A stretch of 64,000 bases of DNA from CAYRNR01 sp964425605. Lineage in GTDB: Bacteria; Myxococcota_A; UBA796; UBA9615; CAYRNR01. The first letter of the stretch is position 1. Every line of letters begins with the position of its first letter. The stretch spans positions 6,750 through 70,749 of the forward strand of contig CAYRNR010000027.1 in assembly GCA_964425605.1 (NCBI GenBank). The letters are read 5' to 3'. Below are positions 1 to 8,921 of the stretch, one piece after another. A program made the translations under genes and the position numbers. The notes under the pieces were generated by a model. The model was not told the origin of the DNA and made no database searches. It saw only the letters and a list, made by a program, of their open reading frames with translations.

Positions 1-303
1 TGCGAGTCCGACGGATACAGCCGGCCGGGCTGGCACATGGCCAACGAAGAATACGGCTGGGATCCCGTCTATGGCTTCTGGGACTACTGGACCCTGGATC
101 TCGAGTACGTGATGGACCTGGAACAGGCGGACCTGGACAACGAGTCCCTGTTCCCCTGCGAGTGGTTCGCGTGGCTGTTTCAGACGTTCTGGTGCTGCGA
201 GGAGGCCTACTCCGGCGGCGTCGAGTGCAAGGAGTACTGGATCCTGTACGAGGACTACACAGCGTCGAGTTGTGTTAAAGGACTGCTTGGGAGTCATCGA
301 TGA
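1..303 (+). CDS. Partial unknown protein, aromatic- and acid-rich (C-terminal end)
   Basis: The reading frame is open from the first base of the window, so the gene probably begins upstream; an internal ATG lies at 37. I do not recognise the family. The visible part is rich in Trp, Tyr, Phe and Asp/Glu and contains several cysteines, including a Cys-Cys pair, which suggests an exported disulfide-bonded protein. The stop overlaps the start of the next gene (ATGA at 300-303), so the two are probably co-transcribed and translationally coupled. No function can be assigned. Confidence 0.5.
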   Translation, partial: CESDGYSRPGWHMANEEYGWDPVYGFWDYWTLDLEYVMDLEQADLDNESLFPCEWFAWLFQTFWCCEEAYSGGVECKEYWILYEDYTASSCVKGLLGSHR

Positions 304-2153
304 GACTACAGACGATGGCCGCGTCGGTCTGCGCCCTGTGGATGCTGACCCAGGCGCAGTGCAAGAAGGCCGAGACCCACGAGCTGGAGCCCGGCAACAC
401 CGAGACGGGGGACCAGATCGATCCCGACGAGGTGGTGTCCGTGGGGATCCGCCCGTCGGTGGTCCAGATCGACCTGTTCACCCCCATCGATCTCAAAGCA
501 CACGCGCGCACGCGCGACGGCGGCTGGTACGACACCGTGGGGGGCACCTGGCGCTCCACCAACGACGACCGCGCCACCATCGACGAGAACGGCCACCTGA
601 TCCCCAGGAACCTGGGGCCGGTCCTCATCGAGTACCAGTGGGAGGGCATCGCCGCCGAGCCCGCCACCATCGAGATCGTCGCCCCGGGCAAGATGGACGT
701 GACCGTGGTGGACGTGCGCAACGGGGATCCCGCCGCCGGGGTGAACGTCGCGGTGTCCTACGGTCACGAGTTCCTGGTCCAGGGTGTGACCGACGCCGCG
801 GGCCAGGTTCGCCTGGAGGGCAGCTTCCAGGGGCTGGTCACGCTGTTCGCGTGGAAGGATGACGGATTCCGCGGCGCGGCCATCGCCCAGGTGGCGCCGC
901 GACAGGTCTACCTGCCCATCTACCCCGCGGGGGAGGCCTACGGCGTGGGCTCGATGAAGGGGGTGGTCAACTTCGACGAGAGTGACATGGGCGAGGGCAA
1001 CATCGGCGTGGCCCTGGCCGTGCCGTCCATCTTCGACAACCCCATCGCCCTGGAGGCCAAGCAGCTGCTGGGCGCGGACCAGGACCTGTCGGGGTACGGG
1101 CTGAACTGGACGGTGCCCGAGAACGTGCAGATCAGCGGCATCATGGACAACTTCCACGGGGACGTGGAGCCGGGCCGGCGGGTGATCTTCGCCGCGGGCG
1201 GCGTGTACGACCTGGGCATCGCCCTGGAGCTGGCGCTGAACCTCGACACCTACGGCACCGGCGCCATCTTCCCCACCATGACCAGCCACATCGACAACCT
1301 GCGCGTGGGGTTCAGCGAGCCCTACGACTTCGAACCCGATGGCGCCATCTCGGGCATCCAGATCGACCTGGAGACCGAGCTCCCCATCGAGACCTGGCTC
1401 GACCTGGCGCCCCCGCCGCCGGGGGGCTACTGGCCCGATCCGATCCTCGTGCTGTCCTGGCGCGAGTTCGCCAACTACGGCTACGTCGGCGTGGGCTTCG
1501 GCACGGGCGATCACCCCTACATGCCCGACGCCGATCCCCCGCAGGACGACGACGACGACGACGACGACGCGACCGGGACCAACGCCCGCGGCGGGCTCGA
1601 GGAGCGCATCTGGATGCCGGTGCGGGAGGCCGCCCGCGACGGCATCTTCGAGGACGTGCCCAGCCGGCACCTGGCGTTCCTGTGGGAGGGCGGCGTCGAC
1701 TACGACGGCCGCGCCACGGGGGTGGTCTCCACGCCCACGACCCGGGACAAGGTGGTGCTCCCGGACTTCCTCGAGCTGATCGACACGACGCAGCCCGCAG
1801 CGGACTCGTGGCACCTGCAGTGGGACTCCCCCGCGGGCTCGGACATGACGCGCCTCTACGCGCGCCCGGACTGCGCCCTGGACGACCTGGACCGCTGGTA
1901 CGTGTTCGGCCCGGGCATGAACGAGTTCCGGTTCGCCACGGACGCGCCCAAGCTCCACGTCTACGGTCCCGAGACGACGTGCGACCCGGTCCGAGGCTGG
2001 GGGACGGTGTTCTCGCCCCACGTGTTCTCGCTGGAGCTCGTCAGCTACCAGTCGCTGATCAACATCCACGACGAGCCGGTGTGGGAGTACTGGGAGTACG
2101 TCAACCGGCGCACCTACGACCAGATCTTCGCCGACGGGGTGGACTTCCCCTGA
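300..2153 (+). CDS. Secreted or lipid-anchored protein with carboxypeptidase-regulatory-like region
   Basis: 617 aa. The N-terminus is a hydrophobic export signal ending near Cys21, but residue -1 to that Cys is Gln, so a true lipobox is doubtful. Residues about 45-125 look like a bacterial Ig/Big-type fold (sequence resembling 'DGGWYDTVGGTWRSTNDD'). Residues about 135-200 resemble a carboxypeptidase-regulatory/CNA-B beta-sandwich (DVRNGDPAAGVNVAVSYG). Around residue 415 there is a run of eight Asp, the same sort of acidic spacer seen in many surface proteins of this window. A GGGAG Shine-Dalgarno lies 8-10 bases before the ATG. It overlaps the upstream gene by 4 bp and is followed after 10 bp by the sulfatase-like gene. 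Probably periplasmic or on the outer surface; exact role unknown. Confidence 0.7.
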   Translation: MRLQTMAASVCALWMLTQAQCKKAETHELEPGNTETGDQIDPDEVVSVGIRPSVVQIDLFTPIDLKAHARTRDGGWYDTVGGTWRSTNDDRATIDENGHLIPRNLGPVLIEYQWEGIAAEPATIEIVAPGKMDVTVVDVRNGDPAAGVNVAVSYGHEFLVQGVTDAAGQVRLEGSFQGLVTLFAWKDDGFRGAAIAQVAPRQVYLPIYPAGEAYGVGSMKGVVNFDESDMGEGNIGVALAVPSIFDNPIALEAKQLLGADQDLSGYGLNWTVPENVQISGIMDNFHGDVEPGRRVIFAAGGVYDLGIALELALNLDTYGTGAIFPTMTSHIDNLRVGFSEPYDFEPDGAISGIQIDLETELPIETWLDLAPPPPGGYWPDPILVLSWREFANYGYVGVGFGTGDHPYMPDADPPQDDDDDDDDATGTNARGGLEERIWMPVREAARDGIFEDVPSRHLAFLWEGGVDYDGRATGVVSTPTTRDKVVLPDFLELIDTTQPAADSWHLQWDSPAGSDMTRLYARPDCALDDLDRWYVFGPGMNEFRFATDAPKLHVYGPETTCDPVRGWGTVFSPHVFSLELVSYQSLINIHDEPVWEYWEYVNRRTYDQIFADGVDFP

Positions 2154-2163
2154 GAGGCTCGAA

Positions 2164-4470
2164 ATGAAGACGCGAATCGCGTTCGCCGCGCTCGCCGTGG
2201 CCCTGGCGCTGCAGCCCGCCTGTAACCGCGGCGAGACCACCACCGCCGAGGAGGCCACGCCCGACGCGTCCAGGCCCTCGGTGCTCCTGATCACCCTCGA
2301 CACCACCCGGGCGGACCGTCTGGGGATCTACGGCAACGACGGGGGCGCGACGCCCCGCATGGACGCGCTGGCCTCCGAGGGCGTGGTGTTCCGCCGCGCG
2401 TTCTGCCACACACCGCTGACCATCCCCTCCCACGTGAGCATCTTCACGGGCCAGTACCCGGATCGCCACGGCGTGCGGGACAACGGCGATCACTTCCTGG
2501 CCGAGGACGCCACCACCCTGGCCGAGCGGTTCGACGCCGCCGGCTACGCCACCGCCGCGTCCGTGGGCGCGTACGTGACCAACCACAAGTGGGGCTTCGG
2601 CCAGGGCTTCGACGACTACTACGACCACATCGAAGCCAACTACGAGATGACCGACAACATCTGGCAGTCCGAGCGACGCGGCGACAAGGTGGTCGGGGAC
2701 ATGGTGGGCTGGCTCGAGGAGCACGCGGACGAGAGCTTCTTCGCCTGGGTCCACCTGTTCGATCCGCACCACCCCTACGAGCCCCCGGCCCCCTTCGACG
2801 AGACGTTCGCCAAGCGTCCCTACCTGGGCGAGATCGCCTACACGGACCAGCAGGTGGGCGTGCTCCTGGACACCCTCGAGCGCCTCGGCGCCGGCGACCG
2901 CACGGCCGTGATCGTCGCCGGGGACCACGGCGAGTCCTTCGGCAACCACAAGGAGCACCAGCACGGCATCTTCGTGTACAACGCCACCACCCACGTGCCG
3001 CTGATCCTCAAGCCCGCGGGCGGCTCGGCGCCGCAATGGGTCGAGGAGGCCGTGGGGCTCATCGACGTGACCCCCACCGTGCTCGGGATGGTCGGCCTGG
3101 AGGCAGACGCCGCCGACTTCGACGGGATCGACCTGTCCGGGACCATCGAGGGCGAGCAGCCCCCGCGCCGCGCCATCTACGGCGAGTCCATGTACGCGCG
3201 CTACCACTTCGGCTGGTCCGAGCAGCGCATGGTCGTGCAGTGGCCCTACAAGTACATCGCCTCGACGCGGCCCGAGCTGTTCGAGATCGACGCGGACGCC
3301 AAGGAGCACGACAACCTGACCGAGTCCCTCCCGGACAAGGCCGCCGAGCTGGCCGCCATCCTCGATGCCCGGCCTGCCCACGAGTCGTCGGGGAACACCT
3401 CGACCATCGACCCGGAGACCGCGGCCCGCCTCGAGGCGCTCGGGTACGTGGCGACCCAGGTGGAGGTGGAGGAGGGCGCCGTTCTCCCCGATCCCAAGGA
3501 CAAGACCGACGTGCTGGCCAAGTTCGCCCGGGGTACGGCCGCCATGCGCACCGGCAACGCCGCCCAGGCCCGCAAGCTGTACGAGGAGGTGGTGGAGTCC
3601 GAGCCGCAGCTCGTGGATCCCCGCTGCATGCTCGCTCAGATCTGCATCCGAACCGGCGACGTGGCCGAGGCCATCCGCCAGCTGGACGAGGCGGATCGGA
3701 TGGCGCCGGGGCGCACGAGCATCCTCTCCCTGCGGGCCCTGGCCCTGGCGGTAGACGGCCGCACCGACGAGGCGCTGCTGGAGCTGGAGCGGGCGCTGGT
3801 CGTGGACAACCAGGACGCGCGGGTCTGGACGCGCATGCTCGAGGTGCTGTTCGAGGCCCAGCAGTACGACGAGGTGGTGGCCAGAGCCCAGGAGGCGGAG
3901 GACGTGCTCCCGGGGGTGCCCGCGGTCGCGAGCTATCGCGGCGCTGCCCTCGTGGCCATGGGCAGGCCCGAAGAGGCGCGTCCGGTGCTCGAGGCCTCCC
4001 TCTCCGGGGGCCACAACCCGCCATGGGCCAACTTCGCATTCGGCGTCATGGCCGCCGACGAGGGCGACGCCGAGGCGTCCCTGGGCTACTTCCTCGCGGA
4101 GTACGGCGTGTACCCCGAGCACCGCACGGCCCTGTACTCGGCCGTCATGCAGCTCGAGGCCCTTGGGCGCAGCGAGGAGGTCCTGGAGTGGTCGCACGTC
4201 GCGCTGACCACCAACTCGGGCCACGTCGGGATGCAGCGGGCCCACGGCCAGGCCCTGTTCAACCTCGAACGCTACGACGAGTCCCTGGACTCCGTGAACA
4301 CCTGCCTCGCCATCCAGCCCGAGGAGGCGGACTGCACCATGCTCCTGGCCAACGTCCTGGCCAAGCTGGGTCGCACCGTGGAGGGCGAGGAGGCATTCCA
4401 GCGCGCGGTGGATCTCAAGCGCCAGCAGCTGCCGGTGGGCGCCTCGGTGGAGGGACGGCGGGTTCAGTAG
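2164..4470 (+). CDS. Sulfatase/alkaline-phosphatase-superfamily lipoprotein with C-terminal TPR domain
   Basis: 768 aa. The signal peptide ends in lipobox LQPAC (Cys20). Residues about 38-420 form a sulfatase fold: first metal motif DTTRADRLG around Asp46, nucleophile region T-P-L-T-I-P-S-H at 83-90, FDPHHPY, and second metal motif DHGE at about 254-257. At the position where arylsulfatases carry the Cys/Ser converted to formylglycine (C-x-P-x-R) this protein has Thr86-Ile-Pro-Ser-His90. Thr nucleophiles are known in other members of the superfamily, such as phosphotransferases and phosphodiesterases. Residues about 425-760 are TPR repeats. The domain pair is common in deltaproteobacteria but the substrate is unknown. 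The 3' end overlaps the convergent TPR gene by 7 bp. Confidence 0.85.
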   Translation: MKTRIAFAALAVALALQPACNRGETTTAEEATPDASRPSVLLITLDTTRADRLGIYGNDGGATPRMDALASEGVVFRRAFCHTPLTIPSHVSIFTGQYPDRHGVRDNGDHFLAEDATTLAERFDAAGYATAASVGAYVTNHKWGFGQGFDDYYDHIEANYEMTDNIWQSERRGDKVVGDMVGWLEEHADESFFAWVHLFDPHHPYEPPAPFDETFAKRPYLGEIAYTDQQVGVLLDTLERLGAGDRTAVIVAGDHGESFGNHKEHQHGIFVYNATTHVPLILKPAGGSAPQWVEEAVGLIDVTPTVLGMVGLEADAADFDGIDLSGTIEGEQPPRRAIYGESMYARYHFGWSEQRMVVQWPYKYIASTRPELFEIDADAKEHDNLTESLPDKAAELAAILDARPAHESSGNTSTIDPETAARLEALGYVATQVEVEEGAVLPDPKDKTDVLAKFARGTAAMRTGNAAQARKLYEEVVESEPQLVDPRCMLAQICIRTGDVAEAIRQLDEADRMAPGRTSILSLRALALAVDGRTDEALLELERALVVDNQDARVWTRMLEVLFEAQQYDEVVARAQEAEDVLPGVPAVASYRGAALVAMGRPEEARPVLEASLSGGHNPPWANFAFGVMAADEGDAEASLGYFLAEYGVYPEHRTALYSAVMQLEALGRSEEVLEWSHVALTTNSGHVGMQRAHGQALFNLERYDESLDSVNTCLAIQPEEADCTMLLANVLAKLGRTVEGEEAFQRAVDLKRQQLPVGASVEGRRVQ

Positions 4471-5519
4471 GCCGGCGCGACCCGGGAGAGCTCCCCGATC
4501 AGATCGTCCTCGACGTGCCGGTCCCAGGCGGGGATGCCCCGCTCGCGGGCCAGGTCCAGGAGTCGGCGCGCGTCATCGATGCGTCCCTGGCGCGTACGGA
4601 GCACAGCCTCGGTGAGGATGGGCGACGGGTGCAGGGGCCACCGCAGCCGGGCCACCTCCAGGTGGGCCTCGGCGCCGGCGAGATCACCCAGATCGCACGC
4701 GATCCGGGCGACGATCGACACGCCATAGGGGTCCTGCGGCTCCTGCTTGCACCGACCCGCCTGCTGTTCGGCCGTGTCCAGCATTCCCAGCAGGCGTGAC
4801 GCCTCGGCGCGCCACAGCAGGACCGAGTCGGCGGTGCGCGTCCGCGGCGCGTAGTGGGTGTAGGGCTCCACCGATTCCCCGACGAGGTCCTCGTGGGACA
4901 GCGCCACCAGGGTGCCGAGGATCATCCCGCTGCGGTGGGTCTTGCCCTCCTGCGCGATCTCCTCGGCGACCAGGGAGGCGCCGGCGACATCACCCTCGGC
5001 CAGCGCGGCTCGCACCGCCAGAGCGGACGAGCTGCGCCCGAGGTAGCCGGCGTCGCGCATCTGCCAGACCACGTCCATGGACTCGAGGAAGAGCCCATGC
5101 CGCTGCAGGTGGGTGCCGAGCTGACTCAGGCGGGTCGGGTCTACGGACAGATCGGCCGCCTGCTCCAGGTACCGTGCGGCGGCGACCAGGTCCCCCTCGG
5201 CCTCGGACAGACAGGCCCGCGCCTCGTAGATCATCGGCTCGGTGAGGTCCCGCTGCTCTGCACCCTCGATGCTGATCGAGGCCTTGTCCAGCTCGCCGAG
5301 CCGGCAGTGGCACAGGGCCATCCCGGCGAGGGGTCCCGCCAGGGCCGGGCGGCCCTGATGGGCGTCGCGGTACTGGCGCGCCGCAGCGCGGAAGGCCTCC
5401 CGCCGCAGCAGCTTGCTGGCCATGGGGTGGCGGTACTCGGCGGCCGACGCCAGCGGCGCGGAGACGAGCATGGCCAGGGCGAGCACGACGCCGAAGCCGG
5501 TGATCTTCGAATCTCGCAC
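4464..5519 (-). CDS. Exported TPR-repeat protein
   Basis: About 351 aa from the GTG at 5519. An in-frame TTG at 5531 would lie inside the U-tract of the upstream terminator, so I prefer 5519; no clear ribosome binding site is visible for either. An N-terminal signal peptide (VVLALAMLVSAPLASAA) implies periplasmic location. The rest is alpha-helical with TPR-like pairs (for example ALCHCRLGELDKASISIEGA), probably a protein-protein interaction scaffold. It is convergent with, and overlaps by 7 bp, the sulfatase/TPR lipoprotein. No partner can be named. Confidence 0.7.
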   Translation of the reverse strand: MRDSKITGFGVVLALAMLVSAPLASAAEYRHPMASKLLRREAFRAAARQYRDAHQGRPALAGPLAGMALCHCRLGELDKASISIEGAEQRDLTEPMIYEARACLSEAEGDLVAAARYLEQAADLSVDPTRLSQLGTHLQRHGLFLESMDVVWQMRDAGYLGRSSSALAVRAALAEGDVAGASLVAEEIAQEGKTHRSGMILGTLVALSHEDLVGESVEPYTHYAPRTRTADSVLLWRAEASRLLGMLDTAEQQAGRCKQEPQDPYGVSIVARIACDLGDLAGAEAHLEVARLRWPLHPSPILTEAVLRTRQGRIDDARRLLDLARERGIPAWDRHVEDDLIGELSRVAPAY

Positions 5520-5529
5520 GGTCCAGACC

Positions 5530-5569
5530 AAAAAAAAGGACGGGGTGGCTCGGATGAACCACCCCGTCC
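5530..5569 (-). terminator. Intrinsic terminator of the 5592-6182 lipoprotein gene
   Basis: A perfect 11-bp inverted repeat (5538-5548 with 5559-5569, 10-nt loop) is followed on the minus strand by eight consecutive U (plus-strand A at 5530-5537). It starts 22 bases after the stop of the lipoprotein gene and separates it from the TPR gene downstream. Confidence 0.9.
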
Positions 5570-5591
5570 GTTCAGTCGCGTTCAGAATCGA

Positions 5592-6182
5592 CTAGATGCC
5601 GACACCAGTCAGGCTCTGGACGATGTTGTAGTTGGGAGCACCCGCGGTGGTCTCCTCGGTGGACGTCTGGCCGGTCATGTCCGAACCGCCGCCCGTGATG
5701 TTCCAGTACCCCTCCTGGGTGAAGGCGTAGTCGTAGTAGTAGCCGTCGTACCAGAAGTCGACGGTGTCGCCAGCCTGCGTGCCGTAGTACCACCAGTACC
5801 AGGCCGTGCCGTAGTAGCCAGCGTACTCGAGGTACACGGCGCCAGAGCCGTAGCCCATGGAGTAGGTGCCGTCAGCCAGCTGCCAGCACCAGAGGCACTC
5901 GCCATTCTCGTTCATGGTCGAGAAGGTGATGCTGAAGGTGTACACGCATCCGGGGCAGTCGCCCGTGGCGTCGTCATCGTCGCCCACGGCGTCGTCGTCG
6001 TCACCCACGGCGTCGTCGTCGTCGCCCACGGCGTCGTCGTCGTCGCCCACGGCGTCGTCGTCGTCACCAGCGGCGTCGTCGTCGTCGTCGCCCTCGGAGT
6101 CCGGGGGGCAGCCAAACAGGGCCAGCCCGAGGCCCAGGAAGGCCATGATGAACAGCTTGGTCAAAAGGCTCAGGTTCCTCAT
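5592..6182 (-). CDS. Lipoprotein with GDDDDA-repeat spacer and aromatic C-terminal domain
   Basis: 196 aa. The signal peptide ends in lipobox ALFGC (Cys25). Residues about 30-72 are a tandem spacer of acidic units (G-D-D-D-D-A-V). The remaining ~120 residues form a compact domain very rich in Tyr, Trp and Gly, with paired cysteines (CPGC near 76-79, CLWC), ending in a conserved QEGYWNITGGGS-type strand. The same domain is in the neighbour at 6367-7011, so the pair arose by tandem duplication. The domain is unknown to me; it looks like a small beta-rich extracellular module held away from the membrane by an acidic linker. A strong terminator follows. Confidence 0.8.
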   Translation of the reverse strand: MRNLSLLTKLFIMAFLGLGLALFGCPPDSEGDDDDDAAGDDDDAVGDDDDAVGDDDDAVGDDDDAVGDDDDATGDCPGCVYTFSITFSTMNENGECLWCWQLADGTYSMGYGSGAVYLEYAGYYGTAWYWWYYGTQAGDTVDFWYDGYYYDYAFTQEGYWNITGGGSDMTGQTSTEETTAGAPNYNIVQSLTGVGI

Positions 6183-6303
6183 CTCGCTCTCCTCATCTCA
6201 TCATTGCCCTGGGTGTTGAAGGGCCGCTCTCGCTTACCGGGCACTCCAGGGCCATGTGTGCCCCCGGCCGTGCGGGTACATATACCAGCACGTTTCCGAG
6301 TTG

Positions 6304-6325
6304 TCACAGGGTTCGTTTGATCCCG
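6304..6325. promoter_or_regulatory. Conserved 22-bp upstream motif, copy 1
   Basis: The sequence here matches 7060-7081 at 19 of 22 positions (TCACAGGG-NNN-GTTTGATCCCG). It lies about 120 bases upstream of the first paralogous lipoprotein gene; the other copy is 49 bases upstream of the second. It could be a binding site or simply a relic of the duplication. Confidence 0.35.
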
Positions 6326-6366
6326 CGTAGAAATTAGCCCGGTGCGGTTGCAGGCCCCGGTTCCGC

Positions 6367-7011
6367 CTAGTTTCCGGTGCCCGTCAGCTGCTGTACGCAG
6401 CGGTAGGACATCTCGCCTGCGGTGGTCTCCTCGACCATGGCCCGGCCGGTCATGGCGGAGCCCCCGCCGGTGATGTTCCAGTAGCCCTCCTGGGCGAAGG
6501 CGTAGTCGTAGTAGTACCCCTCGTACCAGAAGTCCACGGTGTTGCCGTTCTGGGAGCCGTAGTACCACCAGTACCAGGCCGCGCCGTATCCCCCGTCGTA
6601 GTGGAGGTAGATCGTGCCGCCGCCGTACCCCATGTCGTACGTCCCGTCCTCCAGGTCCCAGCACCACAGGCACTGGCCCTTCTGGGCGGCGGTGGTGAAG
6701 GTCACCGCGAACTCGTAGACGCAGCCTGGGCATTCACCCGACGCGTCGTCGTCGTCACCCACGACGTCGTCGTCGTCGCCCACGATGTCGTCATCGTCCC
6801 CGATCGCGTCGTCGTCGTCGTCGCCCACCGCGTCGTCGTCGTCGTCGTCCAGGTCGCCGGTGTCGTCGTCGCCCTCGACGTCATCGTCGTCGCCCACCTG
6901 GTCGTCGTCGTCGTCGTCGCTCCAGTCGGGCGGAGCCGGTGGACAACCGAACAGGACCACCCCCAGGAACGTCGCCAGGGTCAACCTCACCGCTGCATTC
7001 GATACCGTCAT
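6367..7011 (-). CDS. Lipoprotein with long acidic spacer, paralogue of the 5592-6182 protein
   Basis: 214 aa. Signal peptide with lipobox VLFGC (Cys23). A longer and more irregular acidic spacer than its sister (runs of four to six Asp broken by Val, Ile, Gly and Ala) occupies residues about 31-90. The C-terminal ~120 residues share with the sister the CPGCVY, CLWCW, DGTY-x-MGYG, AWYWWYYG, DFWY-x-GYYYDYAF and EGYWNITGGGS blocks. The conserved paired cysteines suggest a disulfide-stabilised exported domain. Codons in the spacer are mainly GAC, giving a low-complexity DNA tract at about 6745-6930. Function unknown. Confidence 0.8.
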   Translation of the reverse strand: MTVSNAAVRLTLATFLGVVLFGCPPAPPDWSDDDDDDQVGDDDDVEGDDDTGDLDDDDDDAVGDDDDDAIGDDDDIVGDDDDVVGDDDDASGECPGCVYEFAVTFTTAAQKGQCLWCWDLEDGTYDMGYGGGTIYLHYDGGYGAAWYWWYYGSQNGNTVDFWYEGYYYDYAFAQEGYWNITGGGSAMTGRAMVEETTAGEMSYRCVQQLTGTGN

Positions 7012-7059
7012 CTCGGCCTCCGCTCCTCCACGACGCGCGCCGCGCCGAGGCCCACCGTA

Positions 7060-7081
7060 TCACAGGGCAGGTTTGATCCCG
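7060..7081. promoter_or_regulatory. Conserved 22-bp upstream motif, copy 2
   Basis: Second copy of the motif at 6304-6325 (19/22 identical). It lies between the divergent start of the lipoprotein gene (7011) and the transglutaminase-like gene (7129), so either could use it. Confidence 0.35.
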
Positions 7082-7128
7082 GGGCAGAATGGGCCTGTAA
7101 TAGGGGGCCACACGACCAGGAGCTCCCC

Positions 7129-7770
7129 GTGGATCCTTGCCTCGCCCCGACGCGCACCATCGAGTGCGATCACCCCTACATCCGCGAGCTGGCCGCGGCC
7201 CTGTGCGAAGGTGTGGACGACCCCGCCGGCCGCGCGGTGCGCCTGTTCGAGTACGTCCGCGACCGGGTCCGCTACACCGTGCACGTGGACTTCGCGGACA
7301 TCGAGGCGTACCGGGCGTCGGTCACCCTCGAGCGGGGCAACGGCTTCTGCGTGCCCAAGTCGATCCTCCTCGCGGCGCTGGCGCGCGCCGAGGGGATTCC
7401 GGCCCGGCTCCACTTCGCCGATCTGCGCAACAGGCTCGTGCCCGACGATCTACGCGCCCTGATGGACACCGACGTCTTCTACTTCCACGGATACGTGGAG
7501 ATGCAGCTGGACGGGCGCTGGCTCAAGGTCACGCCGTCGTTCGATCCCGAGACCTGCCGCCGCCGGGGCATCGTCCCCACCGTGTTCGACGGCCGGTCCG
7601 ACGCCCTGCTCAGCCCCCTCGACGCGGCGGGGCGACCCCAGTTCGAGTACCTGAGAGACCGCGGGCCCAGCGACGACCTGCCCTTCGACGAGCTCCTCGC
7701 GACCCTGTACCGCGAGTACCCCCACTACCAACCCGACGCGTGGAACGACGCGTTCGAGCAGGAGGCGTGA
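7129..7770 (+). CDS. Transglutaminase-like cysteine protein
   Basis: 213 aa from the GTG at 7129, chosen because AGGAG (7118-7122) precedes it by 6 bases; upstream sequence in this frame is antisense to the lipoprotein gene. The transglutaminase-like core is complete: catalytic Cys74 in GNGFCVPKSILLAALARA, His120 in FHGYVEMQLDGRW and Asp139 in TPSFDPE. No signal peptide is evident, so it may act in the cytoplasm. Members of this superfamily are mostly proteases, amidases or transamidases; the substrate here is unknown. The stop overlaps the start of the GH88/105-like lipoprotein by one base (TGATG), implying coupled translation. Confidence 0.8.
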   Translation: MDPCLAPTRTIECDHPYIRELAAALCEGVDDPAGRAVRLFEYVRDRVRYTVHVDFADIEAYRASVTLERGNGFCVPKSILLAALARAEGIPARLHFADLRNRLVPDDLRALMDTDVFYFHGYVEMQLDGRWLKVTPSFDPETCRRRGIVPTVFDGRSDALLSPLDAAGRPQFEYLRDRGPSDDLPFDELLATLYREYPHYQPDAWNDAFEQEA

Positions 7771-8921
7771 TGCGCACCGCCTGGCCCCTGGTCCTGCTGC
7801 TGCTCGCGACCCCTGGCTGCGAGGGCGACCCGGGAGCGGACGACGACGACGACACCACCGCCGGTGACGACCTGCTCGACAACGCCGAGATCGTCTCACG
7901 CCTGGCCGACCAGTGGATCGCGGCCGAGCCCCCCGAGGACCAGTACTGGGACTGGATGGACGCCGTGTACATGATGGGCATGGTGCGGGCGTCGGAGCTG
8001 ACCGGCGCTGCCGAGCACCTGGCCTACCCGGCGGCGTGGGTGGACCACTACTACGCGGACATCGAGGATCGGTACCCCGACGCGTCCGACCGCGTGGCCC
8101 CCAACATGGTGGCGGTGGAGCTGATGCGCCTGTACGGAGACGAGCGCTACGACGCCATCCCACCCCAGGTGGACGACTACCTCGCCACGGTCCCCACCAC
8201 CAGCGGCGGCGCCGTGTTGCACTGGGGGACCCAGTTCCCCGACCGCGAGGAGGTCCTCATCGACTCGCTGTTCATGGTCGGCGGCTACCTCACCGCCATG
8301 GCGCACCACACCGGCGACGGGATCTACCTGGACGCGTTCGCCGACCAGGTCGAGGTGTTCGCCGACCTGTGTCGCGATCCCGACGAGGGGCTGTTCCTGC
8401 ACGCCTGGGACGAGGCCGGCCAGGTCAACGTGCCCGCGGATCCCATCTACTGGGGCCGCGGCAACGGCTGGATCGCGGCGGTCACGGCCTGGTGGCTGTC
8501 CGTGGCACCGGCCGACCACGCCGACCGAGCCCTGGTGGAGGACGTCTACCGCGGGGTCGTGGACGGGTTCGTGCGCTACCAGGACGACAGCGGCCTGTTC
8601 TACACGGTGCTCAACCGCCCCGGCGACACCGACAACTACCTCGAGACGTCCTGCACGGCCCTGTTCGCCTACGGCCTGGCCCTCGGCCTGGACGCCGGCG
8701 TGCTCTCCGACGACGAGTACCGCCCGGCCCTCGTCGCGGCCCACGCCGGCCTGCTGGGCCAGCTCCGCGAGGAGGACGACGGGCACCTCACCCTGCTCGA
8801 CACCTCCTTCGGCACCGTGCCCACCAGCTACGAGAACTACGTCGGTATCCCGCTGGTGGACGACCTCAAGATGGGGGTGGGCACCACGCTGATGGCGCTG
8901 GCCCAGTCAGACGGGAACTAG
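7770..8921 (+). CDS. GH88/GH105-like glycoside hydrolase lipoprotein
   Basis: 383 aa. Signal peptide with lipobox ATPGC (Cys17), then a short Asp-rich spacer. The catalytic region looks like the (alpha/alpha)6 barrel of unsaturated glucuronyl/rhamnogalacturonyl hydrolases: EEVLIDSLFMVGGYL with a likely catalytic Asp at about residue 165, YWGRGNGW, and ETSCTALFAYGLALG. Such enzymes hydrate the double bond left at the non-reducing end by polysaccharide lyases. It starts inside the stop of the transglutaminase-like gene, so the two are co-expressed. The 3' end overlaps the convergent thioesterase by 15 bp. No lyase or sugar transporter is nearby, so substrate assignment is open. Confidence 0.75.
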   Translation: MRTAWPLVLLLLATPGCEGDPGADDDDDTTAGDDLLDNAEIVSRLADQWIAAEPPEDQYWDWMDAVYMMGMVRASELTGAAEHLAYPAAWVDHYYADIEDRYPDASDRVAPNMVAVELMRLYGDERYDAIPPQVDDYLATVPTTSGGAVLHWGTQFPDREEVLIDSLFMVGGYLTAMAHHTGDGIYLDAFADQVEVFADLCRDPDEGLFLHAWDEAGQVNVPADPIYWGRGNGWIAAVTAWWLSVAPADHADRALVEDVYRGVVDGFVRYQDDSGLFYTVLNRPGDTDNYLETSCTALFAYGLALGLDAGVLSDDEYRPALVAAHAGLLGQLREEDDGHLTLLDTSFGTVPTSYENYVGIPLVDDLKMGVGTTLMALAQSDGN

